Source: Sphingosinicella sp041621755
GTDB lineage: Bacteria > Pseudomonadota > Alphaproteobacteria > Sphingomonadales > Sphingomonadaceae
Assembly: GCA_041621755.1 (NCBI GenBank)
Contig: JBFKAE010000152.1
Span: 1-7,085, forward strand
Direction: 5' to 3'
Length of the DNA: 7,085 nt
Shown: one piece after another, positions 1 through 5,805 of the stretch
How the letters are laid out: every line of letters begins with the position of its first letter
Numbering within the stretch: position 1 is the first letter of the stretch
Made by a program: the position numbers and the translations under genes
The notes under the pieces: generated by a model
The model's database searches: none
What the model was told of the DNA's origin: nothing
What the model saw: only the letters and a program-made list of their open reading frames with translations

Positions 1-290
1 ACAGCCGCAAGCTGCATTCCGGTTTAAAAGCCCAAGGCTTCAAAATCGCGACCGAGACTGCGCAAAGCGCCATCATCGCCGTCCTGATGCCCGATCAGGA
101 GACCTGCGCGAAAATGTGGAGCGCACTTGTCGAGCTTGGCGTTTACGTCAACATGGCCCGCCCACCCGCGACACCCGCCGGCATGTTCCTGCTGCGCTGT
201 TCGCTCTGCGCGGAACACAAGTCAGAGCAAGTCGACGTGATTATCGATCGCTTTGTCGAGGCCGCGGCCATTGCCGGACTGAAACTCTAG
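1..290 (+). CDS. spt: Serine palmitoyltransferase, C-terminal fragment (5' end outside window)
   Basis: This is the last 95 codons of a pyridoxal-phosphate alpha-oxoamine synthase; the reading frame enters at base 3 and ends with TAG at 288-290. The segment GVYVNMARPPATPAG followed by FLLRCSLCAEH closely matches the C-terminal domain of sphingomonad serine palmitoyltransferases, including the PPATP loop that closes over the substrate and the arginine just before it. Serine palmitoyltransferase condenses L-serine with a long-chain acyl thioester to give 3-ketosphinganine, the committed step of sphingolipid synthesis, and the bacterial enzyme is a soluble homodimer. The catalytic lysine and PLP site lie upstream of the window. 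The relatives 5-aminolevulinate synthase and 2-amino-3-ketobutyrate ligase share the fold, but the ARPPATPAG stretch favours serine palmitoyltransferase. The neighbouring lipid kinase and lipid-transport genes agree with this. Confidence 0.88.
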   Translation, partial: SRKLHSGLKAQGFKIATETAQSAIIAVLMPDQETCAKMWSALVELGVYVNMARPPATPAGMFLLRCSLCAEHKSEQVDVIIDRFVEAAAIAGLKL

Positions 291-390
291 CCCCGGTCTT
301 TAATCGGGCAAATCTTCAATTCGCTTGACCATAAGTTGATTTCATTCAAACCCTTGACGGCGTGAATCACGGAACATGGGGATTGTCGAA
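291..390 (+). other. Intergenic region between spt and the cupin gene
   Basis: This gap of about 100 bp is relatively A+T-rich. A short dyad, CCCG/CGGG around a 9-base loop at about 294-310, follows the spt stop. It has no T-tract and is too weak to call a terminator. Two TTGAC boxes, at 325-329 and 354-358, resemble alphaproteobacterial -35 elements. Neither has a convincing -10 hexamer at 16-18 bp, so I call no promoter. The cupin gene may be read from spt or from its own promoter here. Confidence 0.4.
378..382 (+). promoter_or_regulatory. Ribosome binding site deciding the cupin start
   Basis: GGGGA lies 8 bases before the ATG at 391. The alternative in-frame ATG at 376 has only CGGA two bases away, which is too close. 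The downstream ATG is therefore preferred, although a start at 376 would add only five residues. Confidence 0.5.
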
Positions 391-870
391 ATGTCCAAGG
401 CCACAAACACCATTGCCGTCCGCGTCAAAGACGTACCGCCACGTACCAAACCTTCACATTATCCCGCGCCATTTTTGCAACTGATGGAGCGACGGGAAAA
501 GCGCCAGCTCGGCGATCAGTTTGGCCTTGAAAACTTTGGCGTGAACCTGACAACGCTCGCACCTGGTGGCGCATCAGCACTCTTGCACAAACATACGCGA
601 CAGGATGAATTTATCTATATCCTGGAAGGCACGCCAACGCTCGTCACAGAAGACGGCGAAGTCGCGCTTGAACCCGGTATGTGCGCAGGATTTCCAGCGG
701 GCGGCACAGCGCATCATTTGCTCAACCGCACCGACAATATAGTCACATATCTTGAGATCGGCGACCGAAGCCCCAATGACGAGGCCAGCTACCCAAATGA
801 CGATATAGCCGCTGTACTTGGAGCAGACGGGAAATGGACATTCACGCACAAGGATGGCAGCCCGTATTGA
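391..870 (+). CDS. Single-domain cupin protein, probable metal-binding, function unknown
   Basis: This is a 159-residue protein starting MSKATNT. Both cupin motifs are visible. Motif 1, at residues 60-80, has the pattern G-x5-HxH-x4-E-x6-G, with ligands His66, His68 and Glu73. Motif 2, around residues 96-112, has a G-x5-PxG core followed by a His pair (108/109) and Asn112, with one residue more than the textbook spacing before the first His. The 3-His/1-Glu set predicts a divalent metal in one small beta-barrel. There is no signal peptide, so it should be cytoplasmic. It resembles the broad COG3837-type cupins, whose substrates are mostly unknown, and I cannot assign a reaction. It follows spt on the same strand after about 100 bp and converges with the cytidylyltransferase-like gene, whose stop lies 10 bp away. 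A role in sphingolipid metabolism is possible but rests on position only. Confidence 0.87.
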   Translation: MSKATNTIAVRVKDVPPRTKPSHYPAPFLQLMERREKRQLGDQFGLENFGVNLTTLAPGGASALLHKHTRQDEFIYILEGTPTLVTEDGEVALEPGMCAGFPAGGTAHHLLNRTDNIVTYLEIGDRSPNDEASYPNDDIAAVLGADGKWTFTHKDGSPY

Positions 871-880
871 TCAACAGGCC

Positions 881-1798
881 TTACCGCACCGCGCCCCTGC
901 GCAACAGATAAGGCAGAAATCGTAAGCCCGCGATCAGCGGGAAGCGGCGGTGCCACGGCTTGATCGTGATCGATGTTCCCGCGTGACGATTGATTTTCCA
1001 CGCCAAATAATCAACGCCGCCAGCAAAGGTGAAACTCGCTTTGGCAAGGCGCAGTACTGTCAGCCATTTGCCGCGCCGCCGCAACCGGCTCCAGCGTTTG
1101 GTGGCCGCCTTACGGTCCGCGTCTTCGCCAAAATAGACAAGGCCGCCTTCAAGGCGTGCCGACAGATCACTATCGGCAAGTGCAGGCGCGGTAAAAGCGC
1201 TGTAGCGCGCAGGGTCGGTCTTATAAATGGAAACCCCGCGCCCGGCCCGTTCGGACCGCAACTCCGCGCCATAGGTCAGTGCAAAAGCCTCTGTCCACAG
1301 CGCTTCGACGCTCACCACATCGTCGAGCATGGGCCGCGCCAGCCCGATCAGCGTCGGCGCAGCCGCCGCGACGGCGCGCACCACCCGCGCCCGCGCCGCA
1401 TCGCCCCGCACCCAGGCCAGCCGCGAGGGCTGCGCAAATCGCGCCCACACCGAAACATTGTCGCATGCACTCGTACAGGCATGCGCGAAATCGGCGACGC
1501 TCATCACCGCATATTTCGCGCGCAGGCCAGCGTGCTCCATATAAAATACATTGGGCGGCACCATAGCGTTCGCGCGCGCCAGCCACCGGCGCGAATAAGC
1601 CCGGTCATAGGCATCGACGAGCAAATAGAAATCGAGCAACGAATCGCCGAGATCCTCGCTGCGCAGACATGACCCATAAAAGAGCACGGCCTGCGCGCTA
1701 CCGCCGCAGCGCGTTGCTATCGCGTCTGCAAAGTCCTGCACAGCCGCGTCGACCGGCAAAGCGAGTTCGGCCGCGACAAGCGGCACGAGCGCGGTCAT
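881..1798 (-). CDS. Tam41-like nucleotidyltransferase (phosphatidate cytidylyltransferase family)
   Basis: This 305-residue protein has a nucleotidyltransferase-fold signature: YGS at 41-43, then LDFYLLVD at 55-62 carrying the acidic residues Asp56 and Asp62. After it come VFYME (84-88) and KYAVMS (95-100), W118 and the segment FAQPSRLAWV (121-130). A basic, partly hydrophobic tail with TFAGGVDYLAWKI lies at 257-269. This order matches the mitochondrial Tam41/TAMM41 family, which makes CDP-diacylglycerol from CTP and phosphatidate on the matrix face of the inner membrane. There is no signal peptide, so it probably acts at the cytoplasmic face. Its ATG overlaps the stop of the upstream lipid-kinase gene by 4 bp (1795-1798) and it lacks a clear ribosome site, so translational coupling is likely. 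By context the substrate could be ceramide phosphate or a head-group precursor rather than phosphatidate (inference). A long antisense frame over the gene reflects its G+C-rich codons. Confidence 0.78.
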   Translation of the reverse strand: MTALVPLVAAELALPVDAAVQDFADAIATRCGGSAQAVLFYGSCLRSEDLGDSLLDFYLLVDAYDRAYSRRWLARANAMVPPNVFYMEHAGLRAKYAVMSVADFAHACTSACDNVSVWARFAQPSRLAWVRGDAARARVVRAVAAAAPTLIGLARPMLDDVVSVEALWTEAFALTYGAELRSERAGRGVSIYKTDPARYSAFTAPALADSDLSARLEGGLVYFGEDADRKAATKRWSRLRRRGKWLTVLRLAKASFTFAGGVDYLAWKINRHAGTSITIKPWHRRFPLIAGLRFLPYLLRRGAVR

Positions 1799-2763
1799 GC
1801 GCTCAGGCTGAGAAACGAAAACGGCGCGGTTGGGGTAAGGACAATAGCCTGACCATCAGGCGCCTGATAGGTCTCGCCATCAAGAATGACGCTTGCCTGA
1901 TGACCCTCAATGCGGATTTCATCACCTCGGCGAAGGTGCAGTCCCTGAAACGGCACCGAGCCGAGCTTGCCCGCAAGCGCCGACCATAGCGCCCGCATCA
2001 TCGTACCGCGACGCTGTTCTATCGCCATCATTTTCAGCGGGCCATGCTGGTCGCCAAATGGCGTTGCGAAATTCAATAATAACCGTTCAAGCGTCGTTAC
2101 CATCAATACCGCAAAACTGCCCTCCACACGCTCGCCGCGCAACAGCGAAACCCGCATCGGACGAGGCCGTACCGGATTCCATCGTGCGCCGGTGCCAATC
2201 ACCACCCCAACAAAACACATCATGGTTGCGATAATATGGCTCAGCCAATTCGGCAGGCCAAGCGGGTAAATCTTGTGTCGGCAAAACAGGATCGCTTCGG
2301 CCAGGCCAGCGCCACCAAGGAACATGCCAAGTACCGGACGTGCGATCTTGCCATCCGAAAGCGCAATCAGCTGTCGTGCGACCAGATGCGGCAACATATC
2401 CTTCTCGGCAATTCTGGTGATTGCCCGCAGCGTTGTGATCGGATCGCCGTCGGCGCCAAGATCGAGGGCGATCAGGTTCGTCTTGCCGTTCGGCAGCACC
2501 GCGACGGGCGGCACTTGCCCGTTAAAATAATTGCCGTGATAAATTTCGGTGAGCGCCGCCTGTACTGTCCCGTCGCCACCGTTAATGACCAGCACCGACG
2601 GGCTAACCCGCGCAATCATGGCGAGCGCTTCGCCAATTTCCGAAACGTCGCCGACTTCATAGTGAAAGACGTTCGGATTTTCGGCTACAAAGCTCCGCAC
2701 GCGCGGAAGGGTATCGCGATTTCCCGTCGAGCGGGGATTGGACAGGAGCGCGACACACGCCAT
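1795..2763 (-). CDS. Diacylglycerol-kinase-family lipid kinase, candidate ceramide kinase
   Basis: This 322-residue protein has the DAGK catalytic fold. Asn9-Pro10 near the N-terminus begins the nucleotide-binding lobe. The hallmark GGDGT is at 62-66, PNGKTNLIALDLG at 91-103 takes the place of the usual PxGTxNDFAR element, and the second-lobe LDGE is at 294-297. Enzymes of this family transfer phosphate from ATP to a lipid hydroxyl (diacylglycerol, sphingosine or ceramide) at the inner-membrane surface. There is no signal peptide; a hydrophobic stretch at about 176-192 may touch the membrane. It sits between the DUF2141 gene, whose stop is two bases upstream of this ATG, and the Tam41-like gene, which overlaps it by 4 bp. 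The nearby spt favours ceramide as substrate, as for the Caulobacter ceramide kinase CpgB (established in that species, inferred here). It could also be an ordinary diacylglycerol kinase. No good ribosome site precedes the ATG, so coupled translation is likely. Confidence 0.85.
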   Translation of the reverse strand: MACVALLSNPRSTGNRDTLPRVRSFVAENPNVFHYEVGDVSEIGEALAMIARVSPSVLVINGGDGTVQAALTEIYHGNYFNGQVPPVAVLPNGKTNLIALDLGADGDPITTLRAITRIAEKDMLPHLVARQLIALSDGKIARPVLGMFLGGAGLAEAILFCRHKIYPLGLPNWLSHIIATMMCFVGVVIGTGARWNPVRPRPMRVSLLRGERVEGSFAVLMVTTLERLLLNFATPFGDQHGPLKMMAIEQRRGTMMRALWSALAGKLGSVPFQGLHLRRGDEIRIEGHQASVILDGETYQAPDGQAIVLTPTAPFSFLSLSA

Positions 2764-2765
2764 GA

Positions 2766-3308
2766 CTATTGCCGCACCGCGACCAGCGGTTTGAACGAAA
2801 TCAGGCCCGCGCGATACTGCATCACAACATCAACGATGGTGACGCCGCCGCGCGCGACAAACATCACCTCGTCAAAATGCGGCTGACGACCGCTCAATGA
2901 CGGATTTGCCGAAAAGCCATAACCGTCCTTGGAAAGCTCGCGCTTGCCGATCTTGCCGCGATCATGATTGGCATAAAGGCCGAATTCGCCTGTGTGCGGC
3001 AGTTTAACGCACACTTCCATATCACCGGCAGGCGTCGTCGGCATTTCAAGGCGCTTTATATATTTGCCCTTCTCCAGCCATTCATCGGCAACGCCGCCAT
3101 AGACCTGAACACGGACCTGGCCCGTGCGGTCCTTGAAGCCGTATATACGCACCAATGCGGCAGGGCCTTTGGCGCCAGCCTTGCACGCCGCAGCATCGGA
3201 TCCAAGAATTTCACCAGCCTGTGCTGGCGCGCTTGAAAGTGCCGCCAACGCCGCGACCGGCAACAGGCGCATCAGCACCGCCGGAATTTTCGCTTTTTTC
3301 GGACTCAT
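2766..3308 (-). CDS. Secreted DUF2141-domain protein
   Basis: This is a 180-residue protein with a clear Sec signal peptide: a basic start (MSPKKAK), a hydrophobic core at about 15-24, and an APAQA site with predicted cleavage after Ala31. The mature part starts with GEILG. The DUF2141 pattern is visible: a beta-rich region with GQVRVQVYGG at 63-72, then GEFGLYANHD (107-116), DGYGFSANP (128-136) and FDEVMF (145-150). Cys42 and Cys100 could form a disulfide. The family function is not established, and a periplasmic or envelope-associated location is inferred. The start was chosen because AAAGGAG lies 5 bases upstream and the signal peptide begins there. The frame stays open further upstream to an ATG at 3536, but that start would bury the signal peptide behind 76 residues and overlap the divergent permease gene. 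It is the first gene of the leftward operon, two bases from the kinase gene. Confidence 0.85.
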   Translation of the reverse strand: MSPKKAKIPAVLMRLLPVAALAALSSAPAQAGEILGSDAAACKAGAKGPAALVRIYGFKDRTGQVRVQVYGGVADEWLEKGKYIKRLEMPTTPAGDMEVCVKLPHTGEFGLYANHDRGKIGKRELSKDGYGFSANPSLSGRQPHFDEVMFVARGGVTIVDVVMQYRAGLISFKPLVAVRQ

Positions 3309-3313
3309 ATCAG

Positions 3314-3320
3314 CTCCTTT
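3314..3320 (-). promoter_or_regulatory. Strong ribosome binding site of the DUF2141 gene
   Basis: AAAGGAG on the minus strand is followed after 5 bases by the ATG at 3308. It is the only strong Shine-Dalgarno sequence in the leftward operon. This supports the 180-residue start and suggests that the two downstream genes rely on coupled translation. Confidence 0.75.
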
Positions 3321-3366
3321 CGATCCGCCGCACATTGCTGTAAACGCACTTTGATCAAGGTTCGCC

Positions 3367-3388
3367 CGTAACACAGGCGTAACAAACG
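3367..3388. repeat. Tandem 11-bp direct repeat, candidate response-regulator box
   Basis: CGTAACACAGG (3367-3377) is followed directly by CGTAACAAACG (3378-3388). Nine of eleven positions are identical, including a 7-base CGTAACA core. Two direct half-sites spaced by one helical turn are the usual binding geometry of OmpR/PhoB-family response regulators. The position, midway between two divergent operons, suits an operator. The regulator is unknown. Confidence 0.5.
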
Positions 3389-3406
3389 AATCACAATTTG
3401 GTTGAT

Positions 3407-3423
3407 CGTTCTTCCCAGGAACG
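3407..3423. repeat. Short inverted repeat in the divergent promoter region
   Basis: CGTTC (3407-3411) and GAACG (3419-3423) are inverted around a 7-base spacer. It may be an operator half-site pair or chance; the arms are only 5 bp. Confidence 0.25.
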
Positions 3424-3478
3424 TGATATCGGTGCAGCTTGCGGCCAAAATTAGACCAAGGATCGGCAAAACCAAGAG

Positions 3479-4708
3479 ATGCTGCCCAGATTCGATCGAT
3501 ACATGGCCCGTTTGATTGCCGTTCCGTTGTTTGCAACGCTGATGATCGCCGCGATGCTTCTGCTGCTTGAAAAAATGCTCAAGCTGTTCGATTTTGTCGT
3601 CAATGAAGGTGGGCCAGTCTCCGTCGTCTGGCGCATGCTTGGCAACCTTATCCCGCAATATCTAGGGCTTGGCATACCTGTCGGATTATTGCTCGGCATT
3701 CTTCTCGCGTTCAGAAAACTGGCACTGACGAGCGAACTTGACGCGCTGCGCTCGGTCGGGATCAGCTATTTGCGTATGCTGCGCGTGCCTTATGGCTTTG
3801 CCGCGGCGCTTGGATTGCTGACTTTGCTCATCGTCGGATTTATTCAGCCAATCAGCAGATATGCCTATGAAGGACTCGAATTCGAGCTGCGATCGGGTGC
3901 GCTCGGTGCAACAATCGAGGTCGGCGAATTTGTAGAAGTCGCCCGCAACACAACATTGCGGGTCGAGGAGAGTCGCGATCAGGGACGCGATCTGCGCGGT
4001 ATTTTTGTCCACGGCGTCACAGCAAACGGCAAGACCGTGTCGGTCACAGCGGCACAGGGCACATTCCTTTCAACGGACGACCCCGACGTCATCTTGTTGC
4101 GGCTGACCGATGGTACGCTTGTTCACGATGCCCCCGGTTACAAGGAACCGCGCGTGCTGTCGTTCCGCATGCATGACCTGCCGATCGATCTGCCGAAAAT
4201 CGACGTGTTTCGTGTTCGCGGCGCGCAGGCAGATGATAATGAGCTGACATTGCCCGAGCTTTACCGCGTCGGCTATGGCGGCGGCGGCAAGACTGTAACC
4301 GATGATAATCGCCGCGCCGTACAGGCGAATTTTCACCGCCGGCTGGTGCAGGTTTTTGCGGTACTGTTTATTCCTTTGCTTGCCGTTGCGCTCGCCGTGC
4401 CACCGAAACGTTCAACGTCAGCAGTCGGCGTCTTCGCGGCACTGGCGATCCTGATCGTCTATAACGAGATTTCAGAAGCTATGGAGCGAGCCGGCGCAGC
4501 AGGCAAAGCCGATATTGCCTTGACCCAGTGGAGCAGTTTCGTCGGCTTCGGCGTGCTTTGCATATGGTTTTTCTATGTATTGAGCTATGTCCCCGGCGGT
4601 CAGCCGATTGCGGTTGTCGACCGCGTGGCGAGCCATGTCGGCAAGGTGGTGACCAGCTTCTGGAAGCTGCTGCGACGACGCACGCGTAGAGCAAGGATCG
4701 TATCGTGA
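3479..4708 (+). CDS. LptF-like permease (LptF/LptG, YjgP/YjgQ family)
   Basis: This 409-residue inner-membrane protein has the LptF/LptG layout. TM1 is at about 11-31, TM2 at 58-78 and TM3 at 105-124. A periplasmic beta-jellyroll domain spans about 140-270, followed by TM4 at 288-307, TM5 at 314-334, TM6 at 352-371 and a basic cytoplasmic tail. The cytoplasmic coupling-helix motif SELDALRSVGIS (85-96) includes the conserved glutamate (Glu86) that engages the LptB ATPase in known systems. In those systems LptF and LptG form a heterodimer that extracts lipopolysaccharide from the inner membrane and passes it to LptC/LptA. ATG 3479 was chosen because it keeps the conserved FDRY near the N-terminus, although no good ribosome site is seen; AAGGA at 3458-3462 is 16 bases away. 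ATG 3503 is an alternative. The cargo may be a sphingolipid rather than lipopolysaccharide, given the neighbours and the absence of lptD nearby (inference). Confidence 0.9.
   Translation: MLPRFDRYMARLIAVPLFATLMIAAMLLLLEKMLKLFDFVVNEGGPVSVVWRMLGNLIPQYLGLGIPVGLLLGILLAFRKLALTSELDALRSVGISYLRMLRVPYGFAAALGLLTLLIVGFIQPISRYAYEGLEFELRSGALGATIEVGEFVEVARNTTLRVEESRDQGRDLRGIFVHGVTANGKTVSVTAAQGTFLSTDDPDVILLRLTDGTLVHDAPGYKEPRVLSFRMHDLPIDLPKIDVFRVRGAQADDNELTLPELYRVGYGGGGKTVTDDNRRAVQANFHRRLVQVFAVLFIPLLAVALAVPPKRSTSAVGVFAALAILIVYNEISEAMERAGAAGKADIALTQWSSFVGFGVLCIWFFYVLSYVPGGQPIAVVDRVASHVGKVVTSFWKLLRRRTRRARIVS
4693..4697 (+). promoter_or_regulatory. Ribosome binding site of the LptG-like gene
   Basis: AAGGA lies inside the end of the LptF-like gene, 7 bases before GTG 4705 and 10 bases before ATG 4708. 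It favours the GTG slightly; the choice changes the protein by one residue. Confidence 0.5.
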
Positions 4709-5805
4709 TGCATTGGTCGCCCTGGCCTTCAAAAACGGTCGCCGCCTACACGGCGCGCATGTTCCTGCTCCGCACATTGGCTTTTGCGATCGGGCTGGTC
4801 GCCATATTGCAGACGCTCGACCTGTTGACCGAATCGAACAAGATTCTGGCGATTGAAGGCAACGGCAATGCCGAGCTTTTATATTATGTTCAATTGCGCC
4901 TGCCGCAGCTCATATCCCAGTTTCTGCCCTTTTCCGTCCTGCTGGCCGCACTCGTTGCGATGGCAACATTGAGCCAGAACAGCGAGGTCGTCATTTTCAA
5001 GGCAGCGGGCTTGTCTGCACATCAAATCCTGCTGCCTATGATGGCCGCAGCACTTGGCATTGCCGTATTGCACTTTACCTTTAACGAGCTTGTTCTCGTC
5101 CGTTCCAATGCCGAGCTCAACGCTTGGCAGCGCGCCGAATATGCGCAAGGTGCAGTCATAGATTCCGGGCCGCTGTCGAACATATGGGTGCGTGAGGGCA
5201 CAGAGATCATCCATGCGAACAGCGTTTCAGGCAAAGGCGCAACAACGCGCCTTACGGACGTACGAATCGATGTCCGCGACAGCAGCCGACTGAAGCAGAT
5301 CATTTCGGCAAAATCCGCGCGTCCAGACGGCGATGCGTGGCGGCTCACCGAGGTAAAGATTTTTGATGTTGCGACGGGATCAACCGAGACCCTGCCGACG
5401 CTGGTCACGGCCAAAGGCGTCGCGACCGATCGCTTTACAATGCGCGCCCCCAAGCCTGACCAGACCGACATTGTCACGCTCACCCGATCAATAGGCGCGC
5501 TTGAAGATGTCGGCCGGAACACCGATTCGCTGCGCGTTGCACTTTATCACAAATTTTCCCTGCCGCTGTCGGCAACGCTGATGCCGCTGCTCGGTGCAGT
5601 GACCGCATTCGGACTTGCCCGGTCGGGGCGGCTGTTTGCCCGTGCCGTCATTGGCATGGCGCTTGGCTTCGCCTATTTCGTTGCAGACAATTTCATGGTT
5701 GCGATGGGTGAATTTGGCGCGGCGCCGCCCTGGCTCGCAGCGTGGGCACCATTTTTACTATTTTTCCTTGTCGGTGAAGCCGTCTTGTTCCGGACCGAAG
5801 AATGA
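4705..5805 (+). CDS. LptG-like permease (LptF/LptG, YjgP/YjgQ family)
   Basis: This 366-residue protein is the partner permease. TM segments are at about 20-40, 68-89 and 107-127, a periplasmic domain at about 135-275, and TM segments at 284-304, 311-331 and 343-362. The coupling-helix motif NSEVVIFKAAGLS (92-104) carries the conserved glutamate, Glu94. Its length matches classical LptG (about 360 residues). It would form a heterodimer with the preceding permease and move a lipid out of the inner membrane, using ATP hydrolysed by an LptB-type ATPase encoded elsewhere. It starts at GTG 4705, overlapping the upstream stop by four bases (GTGA), or at the next codon, ATG 4708. Its own stop overlaps the flippase start by four bases. 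The assignment as LptG-like rather than LptF-like rests on order and length. Confidence 0.9.
   Translation: MMHWSPWPSKTVAAYTARMFLLRTLAFAIGLVAILQTLDLLTESNKILAIEGNGNAELLYYVQLRLPQLISQFLPFSVLLAALVAMATLSQNSEVVIFKAAGLSAHQILLPMMAAALGIAVLHFTFNELVLVRSNAELNAWQRAEYAQGAVIDSGPLSNIWVREGTEIIHANSVSGKGATTRLTDVRIDVRDSSRLKQIISAKSARPDGDAWRLTEVKIFDVATGSTETLPTLVTAKGVATDRFTMRAPKPDQTDIVTLTRSIGALEDVGRNTDSLRVALYHKFSLPLSATLMPLLGAVTAFGLARSGRLFARAVIGMALGFAYFVADNFMVAMGEFGAAPPWLAAWAPFLLFFLVGEAVLFRTEE

Larger units (their letters stand above)
3309..3478. promoter_or_regulatory. Divergent intergenic region with the promoters of both operons
   Basis: These 170 bp separate the DUF2141 gene (leftward) from the LptF-like gene (rightward), so both operon promoters should lie here. 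It contains a tandem 11-bp repeat (3367-3388), a 5-bp-arm dyad (3407-3423) and an 8-bp palindrome TTGATCAA (3351-3358). A possible rightward pair is TTGATC at 3402-3407 and TGATAT at 3424-3429 with a 16-bp spacer, but the -10 is poor. I therefore place no individual promoter with confidence. Confidence 0.6.

Noticed and set aside
291..312. Rho-independent terminator after spt
   Set aside because: Only a 4-bp CCCG/CGGG stem is present and no run of T follows.
867..874. TTGATCAA palindrome spanning the cupin stop, identical to that at 3351-3358
   Set aside because: Two copies of an 8-bp palindrome in 7 kb is mildly surprising, but the flanks differ and one copy overlaps a coding end, so chance is a fair explanation.
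891..902. GCGC-CCCT-GCGC hairpin near the convergent gene ends as a terminator
   Set aside because: The stem is only 4 bp, lies inside the coding sequence of the Tam41-like gene and has no T-tract.
950..1672. 240-codon open frame on the plus strand, opposite the Tam41-like gene
   Set aside because: The translation is rich in Arg, Pro, Ala and His and has no recognisable domain. The opposite strand encodes a coherent Tam41-like protein coupled to the kinase gene.
2236..2886. 216-codon plus-strand open frame opposite the kinase gene and the 3' end of the DUF2141 gene
   Set aside because: It crosses the boundary of two recognisable minus-strand genes and its translation has no recognisable family features.
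3309..3536. 76-residue N-terminal extension of the DUF2141 gene
   Set aside because: It would overlap the LptF-like gene and place a clear signal peptide internally. A strong AAAGGAG ribosome site precedes the start at 3308.
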